Assembly: GCA_002304925.1 (NCBI GenBank)
Contig: DBPT01000021.1
Span: forward strand, 1-64,000
Direction: 5' to 3'
Length of the DNA stretch: 64,000 nucleotides
Source of the DNA: Prolixibacteraceae bacterium UBA1413
GTDB lineage: Bacteria; Bacteroidota; Bacteroidia; Bacteroidales; Prolixibacteraceae
The translations under genes and the position numbers were made by a program. Shown here in pieces: positions 26,690-35,160 of the stretch. The notes below the pieces were generated by a model. The model saw only the letters and a list, made by a program, of their open reading frames with translations. It did no database searches and had not been told where the DNA came from. The first letter of the stretch is position 1. Each line of letters opens with the position of its first letter.

Positions 26690-28738
26690 TTAAAACCTGT
26701 AGCGGAACTCTATTTTAACTTCTGTTTTGGAATTATTGCCGATTTCCTGATGACCCGAACTGATTTTATCGCGGTCGAAATAGCAACTGTTGGCGATTTT
26801 GAACCATACGCAGGTGTTCCTGGTGAGATTTCCCCTGATGTTGATATAGCTGCGGATTCCCTCGCCATAGAAAGAGAGTGATGAAAAGGCATAGAGCACA
26901 TCATTTTCAAAGGTGTAGATTCTGGTGTCGTAGGAATCTGTTCTGAACCAGGAGAAGCGGAGGTTTGCGGAAAGTGGGCCCTTGGCCGGTGTCCAGGTAA
27001 GGTTTTGGCTTATCATGATTCCGTTTTCACGGTCACGGGACCTGATCTGGCTCATTTCAGCCCTTGTCTGCAGGGAGATCCTGTCATTCAGGAGGTAACT
27101 GGCCTGCACCCTCAGGTTATCCCTTGTGCCGGTTTCGGTGACGTACAGGTTTCCGTCATGGTCTTTGGCTGGTTTTACCCTGCTTCTTACCCTGATGGTT
27201 CCTGAGAGCCGGCGGGATATCTTCAGGTCGGCACGAGCCATCCATTCGCTTCCCGATGAAGGGGATGCGGTGCCATACACCAGCCAGGGACGGGTGTACC
27301 AGTCGGCACACGCCGACAAGGTTACTTTCGCGGCGGGGAAAATTCTGAGTCCCGCAAAAAGTCCGGTTTCATTGTTGGCTTTGTCATTGACGGCGAATGC
27401 GTTGGCCCAGGTGGCATGATAATTTCGCTGAAAGTGCCGGCAGGAGAGGGAGAGCTGCATCTGGTCGTGGAGTCGGGCTTCAATTCCCTGAAAAAAGGCC
27501 ATCCCCCCGGAACGTGATACCGCCGCTTCACCATAAAACTGAACATTTGTCGTGACCCAACGGTAGTCAATTCCCGCGTTGAGATTTTCCTTCCCCCGGA
27601 ACAGGAATTTTTGGTACAACTGTTCTCCCTGATTCATGGGAAGCCCGAAAGTTTCGGCCAGGGCTGTGAATCCTGCCTTCAACCGGGAGGATGTCACCGT
27701 ATAGAACAGGGCTGCCACACTGTGCCTGACACTCTTTCTATCACTGATTTCGGAGCAGGTACGGTGATATCCCGAGGTTTGCAGAGTGGTAAAGTGCATC
27801 GTACTGTCTTCCTCTATGGCTAGGTTTGCATCGGTTTTCCGGGAGGATACCAGCAGGTTAAGGCTGCCGTTCCACATCTTGAAAGTTGCTGCAGCGCCCC
27901 TGAAGAAACGGTTTTCGTCAGAGGAGGTATAGGGCGTGATGGTGCTCTGGTTCCTCGACGCTCCCATGACATCGGAGGTTCTTCCCAGGGCAAAACCCTG
28001 CCACAAAACCAATCCTTGTCCTGTCCGGGCGGTGTAATCCCCTACGACCAGAACCGGAATCCTGTCATTAATTCTGATGGCGGCATGATAAGAGCAGAAG
28101 TCAAAGCCTGTGCGGGCAGGTTTCCGCATAAAGGGTTCACCCGGATCTTTGTCGCCGGTGAAACCCATTTGCAGCTTTCCGGGCAGTTCGTATTTGTACC
28201 GGGTATATATTTTTTCCGGGCTTCCCTGGTAGGCCGGTGGATTGTCCCCGTCACGACGATATCCTGCAGCAGTTGGGAAAGTTCTCCCGCCGCGCACCAT
28301 CAGGTCATGATATCCTTTCCTCTTGAAAAGGGAGTCGGGCTCTCCCGGGGAACCAGTTTCCCCGGCCACAATGAAAAAGGAGAGCTTTTCCGCGATTTCC
28401 CTGTTTATGGAAGGGATGGATGCCAGTTCATAAACCGTGAAAAACGGGCCGTATTTTTCCCGGAATTCCAGAATTTCAGCTGCCATCAGTTCATTGATAA
28501 ACGGGATTTTCAGCAACTCCTCCCTTCCTGCTTTGTTGATATTGACCCGATTTTCATGGAGGAGTTGCAGTTCCTCGAGCCATGCTGTCAATTCTTCCTC
28601 CTGCTCTTCCAATTCCCCGGCCAGCGATTCCAGCAGTTCTTCCAGGGAGTGGTATCTTGCTCCGGGTTGCTGGGCCTTCACGCAACAGGGGAGCAGGAGG
28701 CGCAGGATCACCAGTGACAGGGTCAGCATTCTTATCAT
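26690..28738 (-). CDS. Helix-hairpin-helix outer-membrane barrel protein
   Basis: A 682-residue protein with a signal peptide (cleaved near residue 22), a glutamate-rich helical stretch (31-62), tandem ComEA-like helix-hairpin-helix motifs (65-124, beginning VNINKAGREELLKIPF), and then about 550 residues of alternating polar/aromatic beta strands ending in FRYRF, the typical outer-membrane C terminus. A motif near residues 240-285 (GFALGRTSD, ITPYTSSDENRFFRGA) appears characteristic of these proteins. HhH motifs usually bind DNA backbones, so a DNA role is possible, but short HhH pairs also mediate protein contacts. The start overlaps the upstream barrel gene by four bases. Function is not established. 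Confidence 0.7.
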   Translation of the reverse strand: MIRMLTLSLVILRLLLPCCVKAQQPGARYHSLEELLESLAGELEEQEEELTAWLEELQLLHENRVNINKAGREELLKIPFINELMAAEILEFREKYGPFFTVYELASIPSINREIAEKLSFFIVAGETGSPGEPDSLFKRKGYHDLMVRGGRTFPTAAGYRRDGDNPPAYQGSPEKIYTRYKYELPGKLQMGFTGDKDPGEPFMRKPARTGFDFCSYHAAIRINDRIPVLVVGDYTARTGQGLVLWQGFALGRTSDVMGASRNQSTITPYTSSDENRFFRGAAATFKMWNGSLNLLVSSRKTDANLAIEEDSTMHFTTLQTSGYHRTCSEISDRKSVRHSVAALFYTVTSSRLKAGFTALAETFGLPMNQGEQLYQKFLFRGKENLNAGIDYRWVTTNVQFYGEAAVSRSGGMAFFQGIEARLHDQMQLSLSCRHFQRNYHATWANAFAVNDKANNETGLFAGLRIFPAAKVTLSACADWYTRPWLVYGTASPSSGSEWMARADLKISRRLSGTIRVRSRVKPAKDHDGNLYVTETGTRDNLRVQASYLLNDRISLQTRAEMSQIRSRDRENGIMISQNLTWTPAKGPLSANLRFSWFRTDSYDTRIYTFENDVLYAFSSLSFYGEGIRSYINIRGNLTRNTCVWFKIANSCYFDRDKISSGHQEIGNNSKTEVKIEFRYRF

Positions 28739-29559
28739 GGGATCCAGCTAATTCCTGCCCTCGGGGTAAGCCCCAGCGCATCGTGGTATGAGAAAGCAAT
28801 GTCAAAACGGAACCGGCGGAACTGAAAACCGCTCCCCATTGAGAAGGTAAGCGGAGCTCCGTAAACTCCGCAACGGAAAGAAATGGCCTCGTCGGGCGTG
28901 TATTCCACTCCTGTCCTGACCCTGGCCGGCTGATTCCTGACTTTTTCCAGTTCTCCGCACAGTACCAGCGTGCTGTGGGGAAACCAGGCAAAACCGGCTT
29001 CCCCTCCCGGGGGAATTTCCGTTTTGCCTCCCGGGGAATTCATTTTTGCCTGGACGGGATTGAAAATAAACACTCCTGCCATCAGCTGTTCCGAAATGCA
29101 GCCCATCACGCCTCCTTCTACGGTGAAGGCTGATGACAGATCGCGGTTTTCGGGCATCTTCTCATACAAATAGTCAAATCCGATGCCTGCGTAAATATGG
29201 TCTCCCAGAGTTTTGGAATAGGCAATTTTCGCTTTGCCCTCCTGGTAAATCGTATTCCCCAACCGCTGAAATCCGAATCCAAAACTGCCTGAATTTGTCG
29301 GAATAATCACTCCGCAGGCCATCAGAGGAAATTCTTTCAGCAGGAACAGCGATTCATAATACAGCGTAACGGAGGTATGCTTCAGGGAAGTGATGCCTGC
29401 CGGATTGTGGAATACTGATTCAATTCCTGGCAGGGCTACCGTCGCGGAAGATAATGCTGCTGACCGTGCGCCGGGCTGGCGATTGACAATAGCCGGGCTG
29501 ATAACAGGCAAAAATTCAATCAACGCGGAAATCAAAAAACGTAACGCCCATTTTTTCAT
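28735..29559 (-). CDS. PorV/FadL-like outer-membrane protein
   Basis: A 274-residue secreted protein with a signal peptide (residues 1-25) and a mature start QPGARSAALSSATVALPG followed by VFHNPAGI. That pattern (small residues, then NPAGL/I) opens FadL-fold and PorV/PorQ-type barrels of Bacteroidota. The rest is Gly/aromatic-rich beta structure ending ISWIP. ATG 29559 is chosen; an in-frame TTG four codons upstream gives no better signal peptide. Its stop overlaps the start of the HhH-barrel gene (ATGA), so the two products are probably made together. PorV itself is a type IX secretion component; membership of that system here is not shown. Confidence 0.65.
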   Translation of the reverse strand: MKKWALRFLISALIEFLPVISPAIVNRQPGARSAALSSATVALPGIESVFHNPAGITSLKHTSVTLYYESLFLLKEFPLMACGVIIPTNSGSFGFGFQRLGNTIYQEGKAKIAYSKTLGDHIYAGIGFDYLYEKMPENRDLSSAFTVEGGVMGCISEQLMAGVFIFNPVQAKMNSPGGKTEIPPGGEAGFAWFPHSTLVLCGELEKVRNQPARVRTGVEYTPDEAISFRCGVYGAPLTFSMGSGFQFRRFRFDIAFSYHDALGLTPRAGISWIP

Positions 29560-29603
29560 TTCACACCCCAATTGGTTTTATGTCAAGGGTAGTTCAATAT
29601 ACG

Positions 29604-29635
29604 AAAAAAAAACATTCCCCGCCAGATTTTCCGGC
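29604..29635 (-). terminator. Possible terminator downstream of purE
   Basis: On the minus strand GCCGGA and TCTGGC pair with one mismatch around a 3-base loop (29621-29635); after eight bases comes a run of nine T (29604-29612). It lies between purE and the PorV-like gene. Confidence 0.4.
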
Positions 29636-29699
29636 AAAAGGATGTGCGTTTCAGAAAAAAAAGCGAAATTTCGTGACGGACGGGCAGTCTCCCGGGTCC

Positions 29700-30203
29700 T
29701 CAGACTTTGAATTTGTACTGAATGTTTTTCAGTTCTTCGTTGGCCTTCACGATTTTATCCTTCAGTCCTTCCTTATAAAGGATAAATTTCTGCATCACCT
29801 CTCCGTCGCCCGATGCCAGGATTTGAACCGCAAGGAGTGCGGCATTGAGGGATCCGTTGATAGCGACGGTAGCCACCGGAATTCCCGGGGGCATCTGGAC
29901 GACGGCCAGGAGTGAATCCATTCCTTCGAGGCTGGCCTTTATGGGCACGCCGATGACCGGAAGCGGGGTCATGGCGGCAATCACACCCGGAAGGTGAGCT
30001 GCCATTCCTGCCCCTGCTATGATGACTTTTATGCCCCGATCCCGGGCGGTGCGGGCAAAGTGTTCCACTTCCGAAGGGGTTCTGTGGGCTGAAAGCGCAT
30101 TCATCTCAAATGGAATTCCGAAATCATCCAGGATTTTGGCAGCCGCTTCCATCACATTGAGATCGGAAGTGCTCCCCATGATAATGCTTACTTTTGGTGC
30201 CAT
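29700..30203 (-). CDS. purE: N5-carboxyaminoimidazole ribonucleotide mutase PurE
   Basis: A 167-residue enzyme that converts N5-CAIR to CAIR in purine synthesis. The N-terminal MGSTSDL phosphate-binding motif and SAHRTP with its catalytic His are present, as is the GAGMAAHLPGV stretch. Position 7 is Leu where many homologues have Trp. No purK partner is adjacent. Divergent from hpt, a salvage gene for the same pathway, with a 116-base shared spacer. Confidence 0.93.
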   Translation of the reverse strand: MAPKVSIIMGSTSDLNVMEAAAKILDDFGIPFEMNALSAHRTPSEVEHFARTARDRGIKVIIAGAGMAAHLPGVIAAMTPLPVIGVPIKASLEGMDSLLAVVQMPPGIPVATVAINGSLNAALLAVQILASGDGEVMQKFILYKEGLKDKIVKANEELKNIQYKFKV

Positions 30204-30233
30204 GTGCAGCGCTTAATGTTTTTAATGTTCAAA

Positions 30234-30241
30234 TAGTTTTG
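30234..30241 (+). promoter_or_regulatory. -7 element in the purE-hpt spacer
   Basis: TAGTTTTG fits TAnnTTTG on the plus strand, 78 bases before hpt. No clear minus-strand counterpart for purE and no purine riboswitch fold was recognised. Confidence 0.3.
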
Positions 30242-30319
30242 TTACTTTGTGACCTTTCATTGGCTAAATTACTGTAATTTCACAATACTGAATCAGCTAA
30301 TCAAAAAAAACGGGCTACC

Positions 30320-30862
30320 ATGGATCAGGTGACACTTCGTGACAAAACATTCAGACTTTATATTCCGCAGGAAAAAATAGAATCGGTCATAAAAAGGATG
30401 GCCCGTCAAATGAATGAAGACCTCCGGGGGAAGGATCCGCTGTTTGTATGTGTGCTGAACGGGGCTTTCATGTTTGCCGCTGAACTGCTGAAAAATATAG
30501 AGTTGACGGAATCGGAGATCACCTTTGTAAAAATGGCTTCCTATCGCGGAATTCATTCCACTGGCATCATCCGTCAACTGATCGGGTTGAACGAAGTGAT
30601 CGAAAACCGTACCGTGGTGGTACTGGAGGATATTGTCGATTCAGGAAGTACCATTGAAAACATCATTCAACAGTTAAAGGACATGAATCCCGGGGAAATA
30701 AAGCTGGCTACGCTGCTTTTGAAACCCGGAGCCCTGGTGAAGAAGGTAAACCTTGATTATGTCGGAATGGAGATACCCAATGACTTCATCGTAGGTTACG
30801 GACTCGACTACGATGGTTATGGGCGAAACCTGAGGGATATTTACGCGGTTGTTGAGAATTAA
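30320..30862 (+). CDS. hpt: Hypoxanthine phosphoribosyltransferase
   Basis: A 180-residue purine salvage enzyme transferring the PRPP ribosyl phosphate to hypoxanthine or guanine. The PRPP-binding signature VVVLEDIVDSGST and an N-terminal LNGAFMFAAELL stretch are clear. Normal length. First gene of a plus-strand run hpt-adk-obgE-PAP2 with spacings of 17 and 43 bases and a 1-base overlap. Confidence 0.92.
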   Translation: MDQVTLRDKTFRLYIPQEKIESVIKRMARQMNEDLRGKDPLFVCVLNGAFMFAAELLKNIELTESEITFVKMASYRGIHSTGIIRQLIGLNEVIENRTVVVLEDIVDSGSTIENIIQQLKDMNPGEIKLATLLLKPGALVKKVNLDYVGMEIPNDFIVGYGLDYDGYGRNLRDIYAVVEN

Positions 30863-30879
30863 TTATAATCTTGTGATAT

Positions 30880-31464
30880 ATGCTGAATCTTGTTTTATTT
30901 GGCCCTCCGGGTGCCGGGAAAGGTACCCAGGCTGAGTTTCTGACCGTTTCATACCAGTTGATTCATTTATCCACGGGTGACCTGCTGCGCAGTGAGATCT
31001 CCGGGCAGACCCGTTTAGGGCTCGAAGCCAAAAGCTTCATGGACAAGGGGGAACTTGTGCCTGACGCTGTGGTGATCGGAATGATCAAATTGAAACTGGA
31101 AGCCCATTCTGAAGCCAGGGGTTTTATTTTTGACGGATTCCCCCGTACGGTTGAGCAGGCGCAAGCCCTGGATGAAATGCTGAATGCCGGCGGGATGCCC
31201 ATTTCAGGGATGCTTTCACTTGAAGTGGAACGGCAGGAATTGATCAAACGGCTTCTGGGAAGGGGGATGGTCTCAGGACGCGCCGATGACCAGGATCAGG
31301 CGGTGATCGAAAACAGGATCAATGTATATGTGGAGAAAACCGCTCCTCTGATCAAATATTACGAAGCCCAGGGAAAACACTTTGGCATCAATGGTATGGG
31401 GACCATTCCTGAGATTGCGGAACGGCTGAAGAAAACTGTCGACAGCCTGACTTGTCAATGTTGA
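30880..31464 (+). CDS. adk: Adenylate kinase
   Basis: A 194-residue AMP + ATP to 2 ADP kinase. It has the P-loop GPPGAGKGTQ, STGDLLR, the AMP-binding FDGFPRTVEQA and a short LID with GRADDQ. Short LID, no zinc cysteines: the variant resembling AK1 that is common in Bacteroidota. Located 17 bases after hpt. Confidence 0.95.
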   Translation: MLNLVLFGPPGAGKGTQAEFLTVSYQLIHLSTGDLLRSEISGQTRLGLEAKSFMDKGELVPDAVVIGMIKLKLEAHSEARGFIFDGFPRTVEQAQALDEMLNAGGMPISGMLSLEVERQELIKRLLGRGMVSGRADDQDQAVIENRINVYVEKTAPLIKYYEAQGKHFGINGMGTIPEIAERLKKTVDSLTCQC

Positions 31465-31507
31465 TCCCTGGTTGTTGCATAGAAAACCAGGTAATTCCAT
31501 TACGCGG

Positions 31508-32500
31508 ATGTCTGAATCCAATTTTGTCGATTATGTAAAAATTTTCTGTCAGTCGGGAAACGGGGGTCCCGGGTCTGCCCATCTGCGAAGGGAGAAGTTT
31601 GTTCCTAAAGGCGGTCCTGACGGGGGTGACGGAGGTCGGGGCGGTCACATCATCCTGAAGGGGAACAGCCAGTTGTGGACCCTCCTTCACCTGAAATACC
31701 ACCGGCATATCAAGGCCGGGCACGGGGGGCACGGCGGGAAGCAGTGTCGTTTCGGAGCCAGCGGTGAAGACAAGGTCATAGAAGTGCCCCTGGGCACGGT
31801 GGTGAAAGATGCTGAATCCGGCAATTTTCTTGCGGAAGTCACCCATGAGGGAGAGACCCTCATCCTTTTCGAAGGAGGTCGCGGGGGGTTGGGAAATACC
31901 CACTTCAAGTCGGCCACCCAGCAAACCCCCCGGTTTGCCCAACCGGGAGAACCCGGTATTGAAGCCTGGGTGATCATGGAACTGAAAATCCTGGCTGACG
32001 TCGGTTTGGTGGGCTTTCCCAGTTCCGGAAAATCTACTCTTCTCTCAGTTGTGTCTGCCGCAAAGCCTAAAATTGCCGATTATCCCTTTACGACCCTGGT
32101 CCCCAATATCGGCATCGTGAGTTACCGGGACCAGCAATCGTTCGTCATGGCCGATATCCCTGGGATCATCGAAGGAGCTCATGCGGGGAGAGGCCTTGGT
32201 CTTCGCTTCCTGCGGCATATAGAACGCAATGCCATGTTGCTCATCCTGGTCCCCGCCGATAGCAAGGACCACCGGAAAGAGTATTTCATCCTGATGGATG
32301 AGCTGGGAAAATACAATCCGGAACTTCTCGACAAACAACGGTTTCTGGTAATCAGCAAGGCCGACATGCTTGATGACGTTTTGATGGCGGAGATCAGCCG
32401 GCTGTTCCCCGATATTCCCCACCTGTTTATTTCGTCGGTTTCCGGGTACCAAATCGTCGCCCTGAAAGACAAAATCTGGCAGATACTAAAAGAAAACTGA
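31508..32500 (+). CDS. obgE: GTPase ObgE/CgtA
   Basis: A 330-residue ribosome-assembly GTPase. The Gly-rich Obg fold occupies residues 1-156 (GGPGSAHLRREKF, GGDGGRGG), followed by the G domain with G1 GFPSSGKST, G2 TTLVPNIG, and G3 DIPGIIEGAHAGRGLG. The C-terminal OCT domain of some relatives is absent, as usual in this phylum. ATG 31508 gives the conserved start FVDYVKIFC; an in-frame TTG upstream adds 12 non-conserved residues. Its stop shares one base with the next start (TGATG). Confidence 0.95.
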   Translation: MSESNFVDYVKIFCQSGNGGPGSAHLRREKFVPKGGPDGGDGGRGGHIILKGNSQLWTLLHLKYHRHIKAGHGGHGGKQCRFGASGEDKVIEVPLGTVVKDAESGNFLAEVTHEGETLILFEGGRGGLGNTHFKSATQQTPRFAQPGEPGIEAWVIMELKILADVGLVGFPSSGKSTLLSVVSAAKPKIADYPFTTLVPNIGIVSYRDQQSFVMADIPGIIEGAHAGRGLGLRFLRHIERNAMLLILVPADSKDHRKEYFILMDELGKYNPELLDKQRFLVISKADMLDDVLMAEISRLFPDIPHLFISSVSGYQIVALKDKIWQILKEN

Positions 32501-33186
32501 TGGAATGGATTGAATCCTTGTTTTACTTTGACGAACAGCTTTTTCTGCGCCTTAACGGGATTAATTCGCCCTGGTGGGATACTGCCATGCTTTTCATTAC
32601 CCGGAAAGAGAGTTGGTTACCTCTTTACATCACGGTGATCTGGCTCATCATCCGCACCTACGGTAAACAATCCTGGTTTGTACTGGCATTTCTGGTGATG
32701 GGATTGGTGGTGAGTGACCAGGGAACGGGGATACTCAAGGAAATCGTGGAAAGAGCGAGACCGGGATACGATCCCGACACCGCCCCTCTTACCCATATCG
32801 TCATTCACAAGGGCGGGGAATTCGGATTTCCCTCTTCCCATGCTTCCAACACTTTCTTCCTCCTGACATTCACCGCACTTCTTTTCAGAAACCGTTATAC
32901 CTTCATGATTTTTCTGGTATGGGCATTGCTGGTCTCCTATTCCCGGATATATACAGGCGTGCATTTTCCCCTCGATATTGCCGGGGGGTGGATTTTCGGA
33001 ATTTTTACCGGCTGGTTTTTTTATCGGCTGCTTTCCTGGGGGGCATCACGCAGAGGCGGCAGAAAAACCATCGGGAAAAAGGCACTCCCCGGAAAGCATG
33101 CTCTCATTGCGGCAGTGGTCTTCTTTACCGTTAGCATGACCTTGTTGACAATGGTCTTTCTGCTGCACAAATATGATTTCCTGTAA
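32500..33186 (+). CDS. PAP2-family membrane phosphatase
   Basis: A 228-residue integral membrane protein with about six helices and the three acid-phosphatase motifs: KEIVERARPG (K-x6-RP type), FPSSHAS (PSGH variant with Ser) and SRIYTGVHFPLD. Family members dephosphorylate undecaprenyl pyrophosphate, phosphatidylglycerol phosphate or lipid A; this one could supply undecaprenyl phosphate, but that is inference. Coupled to obgE by a one-base overlap. Confidence 0.85.
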   Translation: MEWIESLFYFDEQLFLRLNGINSPWWDTAMLFITRKESWLPLYITVIWLIIRTYGKQSWFVLAFLVMGLVVSDQGTGILKEIVERARPGYDPDTAPLTHIVIHKGGEFGFPSSHASNTFFLLTFTALLFRNRYTFMIFLVWALLVSYSRIYTGVHFPLDIAGGWIFGIFTGWFFYRLLSWGASRRGGRKTIGKKALPGKHALIAAVVFFTVSMTLLTMVFLLHKYDFL

Positions 33187-33199
33187 GGAGGATTACAGG
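33180..33199 (+). terminator. Hairpin at the end of the PAP2 gene
   Basis: CCTGTAA and TTACAGG form a perfect 7-pair stem around GGAGGA. The stop codon lies inside the left arm. A T5 run follows about a dozen bases later, so it may end the hpt-adk-obgE-PAP2 transcript. Confidence 0.4.
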
Positions 33200-33276
33200 G
33201 TTGTCAGAAGTTTTTATCAACCGGGACCTGTTTATTTCTGAAATTATTTATTCCCTGAATCCGCTTCACTTTTAGC

Positions 33277-33284
33277 TATATTTG
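33277..33284 (+). promoter_or_regulatory. -7 element for the topoisomerase IV operon
   Basis: TATATTTG fits TAnnTTTG and lies 16 bases before the parE ATG. No clear -33 element. Confidence 0.45.
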
Positions 33285-33300
33285 CAGAAAATTCCAGGAG

Positions 33301-35136
33301 ATGAATGCAGTTTATGATGAGAGCACCATCCTTACCCTTGACTGGCAGGAGCATATAAGGAAGAGGCCCGGAATGTATATCGGCAAACTGGGTGACGGAT
33401 CGGCATCGGACGACGGGATTTACGTGCTGGTGAAAGAAGTCCTGGACAATTCCGTGGATGAGTTTATGATGGGCTTCGGGAAAAAAATCGAAGTCGTCAT
33501 CGATTCCGAAATTGTGAGGGTACGCGATTATGGCCGGGGCATTCCTCTGGGAAAACTCTCGGAAGCGGTGAGCAAGATGAATACGGGCGCCAAATATGAT
33601 TCCAAGGTTTTCAAGAAATCGGTGGGTCTTAACGGAGTAGGTATCAAGGCGGTGAATGCCCTTTCCTCTGACTTTGTTATCAGGGCGATCCGGGAGGGGC
33701 AGGCCAGGGAACTTCGCTACAGCAAAGGCACTCAGGTAGAGGAGAAGTTGTTGGAGAAGACCGATGAGATGAACGGGACCATCGTCACTTTCAAGCCCGA
33801 TGGGTCAATATTCAAAAATTACCGGTTTATCAGCGACCACATCATCAACCTGATCAAGAATTATACCTTTCTGAATTCCGGGTTGACGGTTGAATTCAAC
33901 GGCCATAAATATTTCTCCCGCAATGGTTTGAAAGACCTGCTTGAAGAGAATCTGGAGGCGGAACCGCTCTATCCGGTCATCCACCTGAAGGGGGAGGACA
34001 TTGAGGTGGCCATTACCCATGGCAATCAGTACGGGGAAGATTATTACTCTTTTGTGAACGGGCAGCATACCAGCCAGGGGGGAACCCACCTTTCGGCATT
34101 CAAGGAGGTGTTGGCCAAAACCATACGGGATTTTTACAAAAAGGATTTTGATCCCACCGACATCAGAGCATCGATTGTGGCCGCCATCAGCATCAAGGTC
34201 GAGGAACCCGTTTTTGAATCACAGACCAAAACCAAACTGGGATCGCGTGATTTAGGTCCCGAAGGACCTTCGGTACGGCAGCATGTTTTTAATTTCGTGC
34301 AGAAGGAACTGGACAATTACCTCCACAAAAATCCCGACACCTCGGAGGTGTTGCTGCGCCGGATCCAGGAATCGGAACGGGAGCGAAAAGCCATCTCCGG
34401 CATCAAAAAAATCGCCAAGGAACGGGCAAAGAAGTCCAATCTTCACAACCGGAAACTGCGTGATTGCCGCATTCATTTCACCGACAATGACGAAAAACGG
34501 GAGGAGTCGTGCATTTTCATCACGGAAGGCGATTCTGCCAGCGGTTCCATAACCAAGTCACGCGATGTAGATACCCAGGCGGTCTTCAGTCTCAGGGGGA
34601 AGCCCCTGAATACCTATGGGCTGACCAAGAAAGTGGTGTATGAGAATGAAGAGTTCAATCTTCTGCAGGCTGCGCTGAATATCGAGGACAGCATCGATGA
34701 TCTCCGCTATGCCCGGGTGATCATCGCCACCGATGCCGATGTTGACGGAATGCATATCCGGCTGTTGCTGATCACCTTTTTTCTCCAGTTTTTTCCGGAG
34801 CTGATCCGGCGGGGTCACGTATTTATCCTGCAAACTCCCTTGTTCAGGGTGCGGAACAAAAAGCAAACCCTTTATTGTTATTCCGAAGAGGAAAAGCTGG
34901 CCGCCATCGACACCCTGAAAGGAACCCCTGAAATCACCCGCTTCAAAGGACTGGGAGAAATCTCACCCGACGAATTTCACAATTTCATTGGTCCCGACAT
35001 GCGTCTCGATTCCGTGCAAATGAAAAAACATGAATCGGTGGCCCAGATGCTTGATTTTTATATGGGGAAGAACACCCCTGACAGGCAGGATTTTATTATT
35101 GATAATCTTTATGTTGAAAAAGATGAGGTGGCATAA
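33301..35136 (+). CDS. parE: DNA topoisomerase IV subunit B
   Basis: A 611-residue type IIA topoisomerase ATPase subunit. It has the GHKL ATPase region (KRPGMYIG, DNSVDEFM, RDYGRGIPLG, GLNGVGIKAVNA), the transducer and the TOPRIM domain (EGDSASG, LRGKPLNTYG, DADVDGMHI). Its length and direct pairing with a ParC-like gene 24 bases downstream argue for topoisomerase IV rather than gyrase; Bacteroidota normally keep gyrB and gyrA elsewhere. Confidence 0.9.
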   Translation: MNAVYDESTILTLDWQEHIRKRPGMYIGKLGDGSASDDGIYVLVKEVLDNSVDEFMMGFGKKIEVVIDSEIVRVRDYGRGIPLGKLSEAVSKMNTGAKYDSKVFKKSVGLNGVGIKAVNALSSDFVIRAIREGQARELRYSKGTQVEEKLLEKTDEMNGTIVTFKPDGSIFKNYRFISDHIINLIKNYTFLNSGLTVEFNGHKYFSRNGLKDLLEENLEAEPLYPVIHLKGEDIEVAITHGNQYGEDYYSFVNGQHTSQGGTHLSAFKEVLAKTIRDFYKKDFDPTDIRASIVAAISIKVEEPVFESQTKTKLGSRDLGPEGPSVRQHVFNFVQKELDNYLHKNPDTSEVLLRRIQESERERKAISGIKKIAKERAKKSNLHNRKLRDCRIHFTDNDEKREESCIFITEGDSASGSITKSRDVDTQAVFSLRGKPLNTYGLTKKVVYENEEFNLLQAALNIEDSIDDLRYARVIIATDADVDGMHIRLLLITFFLQFFPELIRRGHVFILQTPLFRVRNKKQTLYCYSEEEKLAAIDTLKGTPEITRFKGLGEISPDEFHNFIGPDMRLDSVQMKKHESVAQMLDFYMGKNTPDRQDFIIDNLYVEKDEVA

Positions 35137-35160
35137 CCGCCACTGTCAGCACCCCGATAA

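Noticed and set aside
28016..28717. A 233-codon plus-strand open frame
   Set aside because: Antisense to the HhH-barrel gene, with low-complexity composition and no start context.
28735..29559. Assignment as the type IX secretion protein PorV
   Set aside because: Only the general FadL/PorV-like start and size match; no other secretion gene is in the window, so a family-level call is safer.
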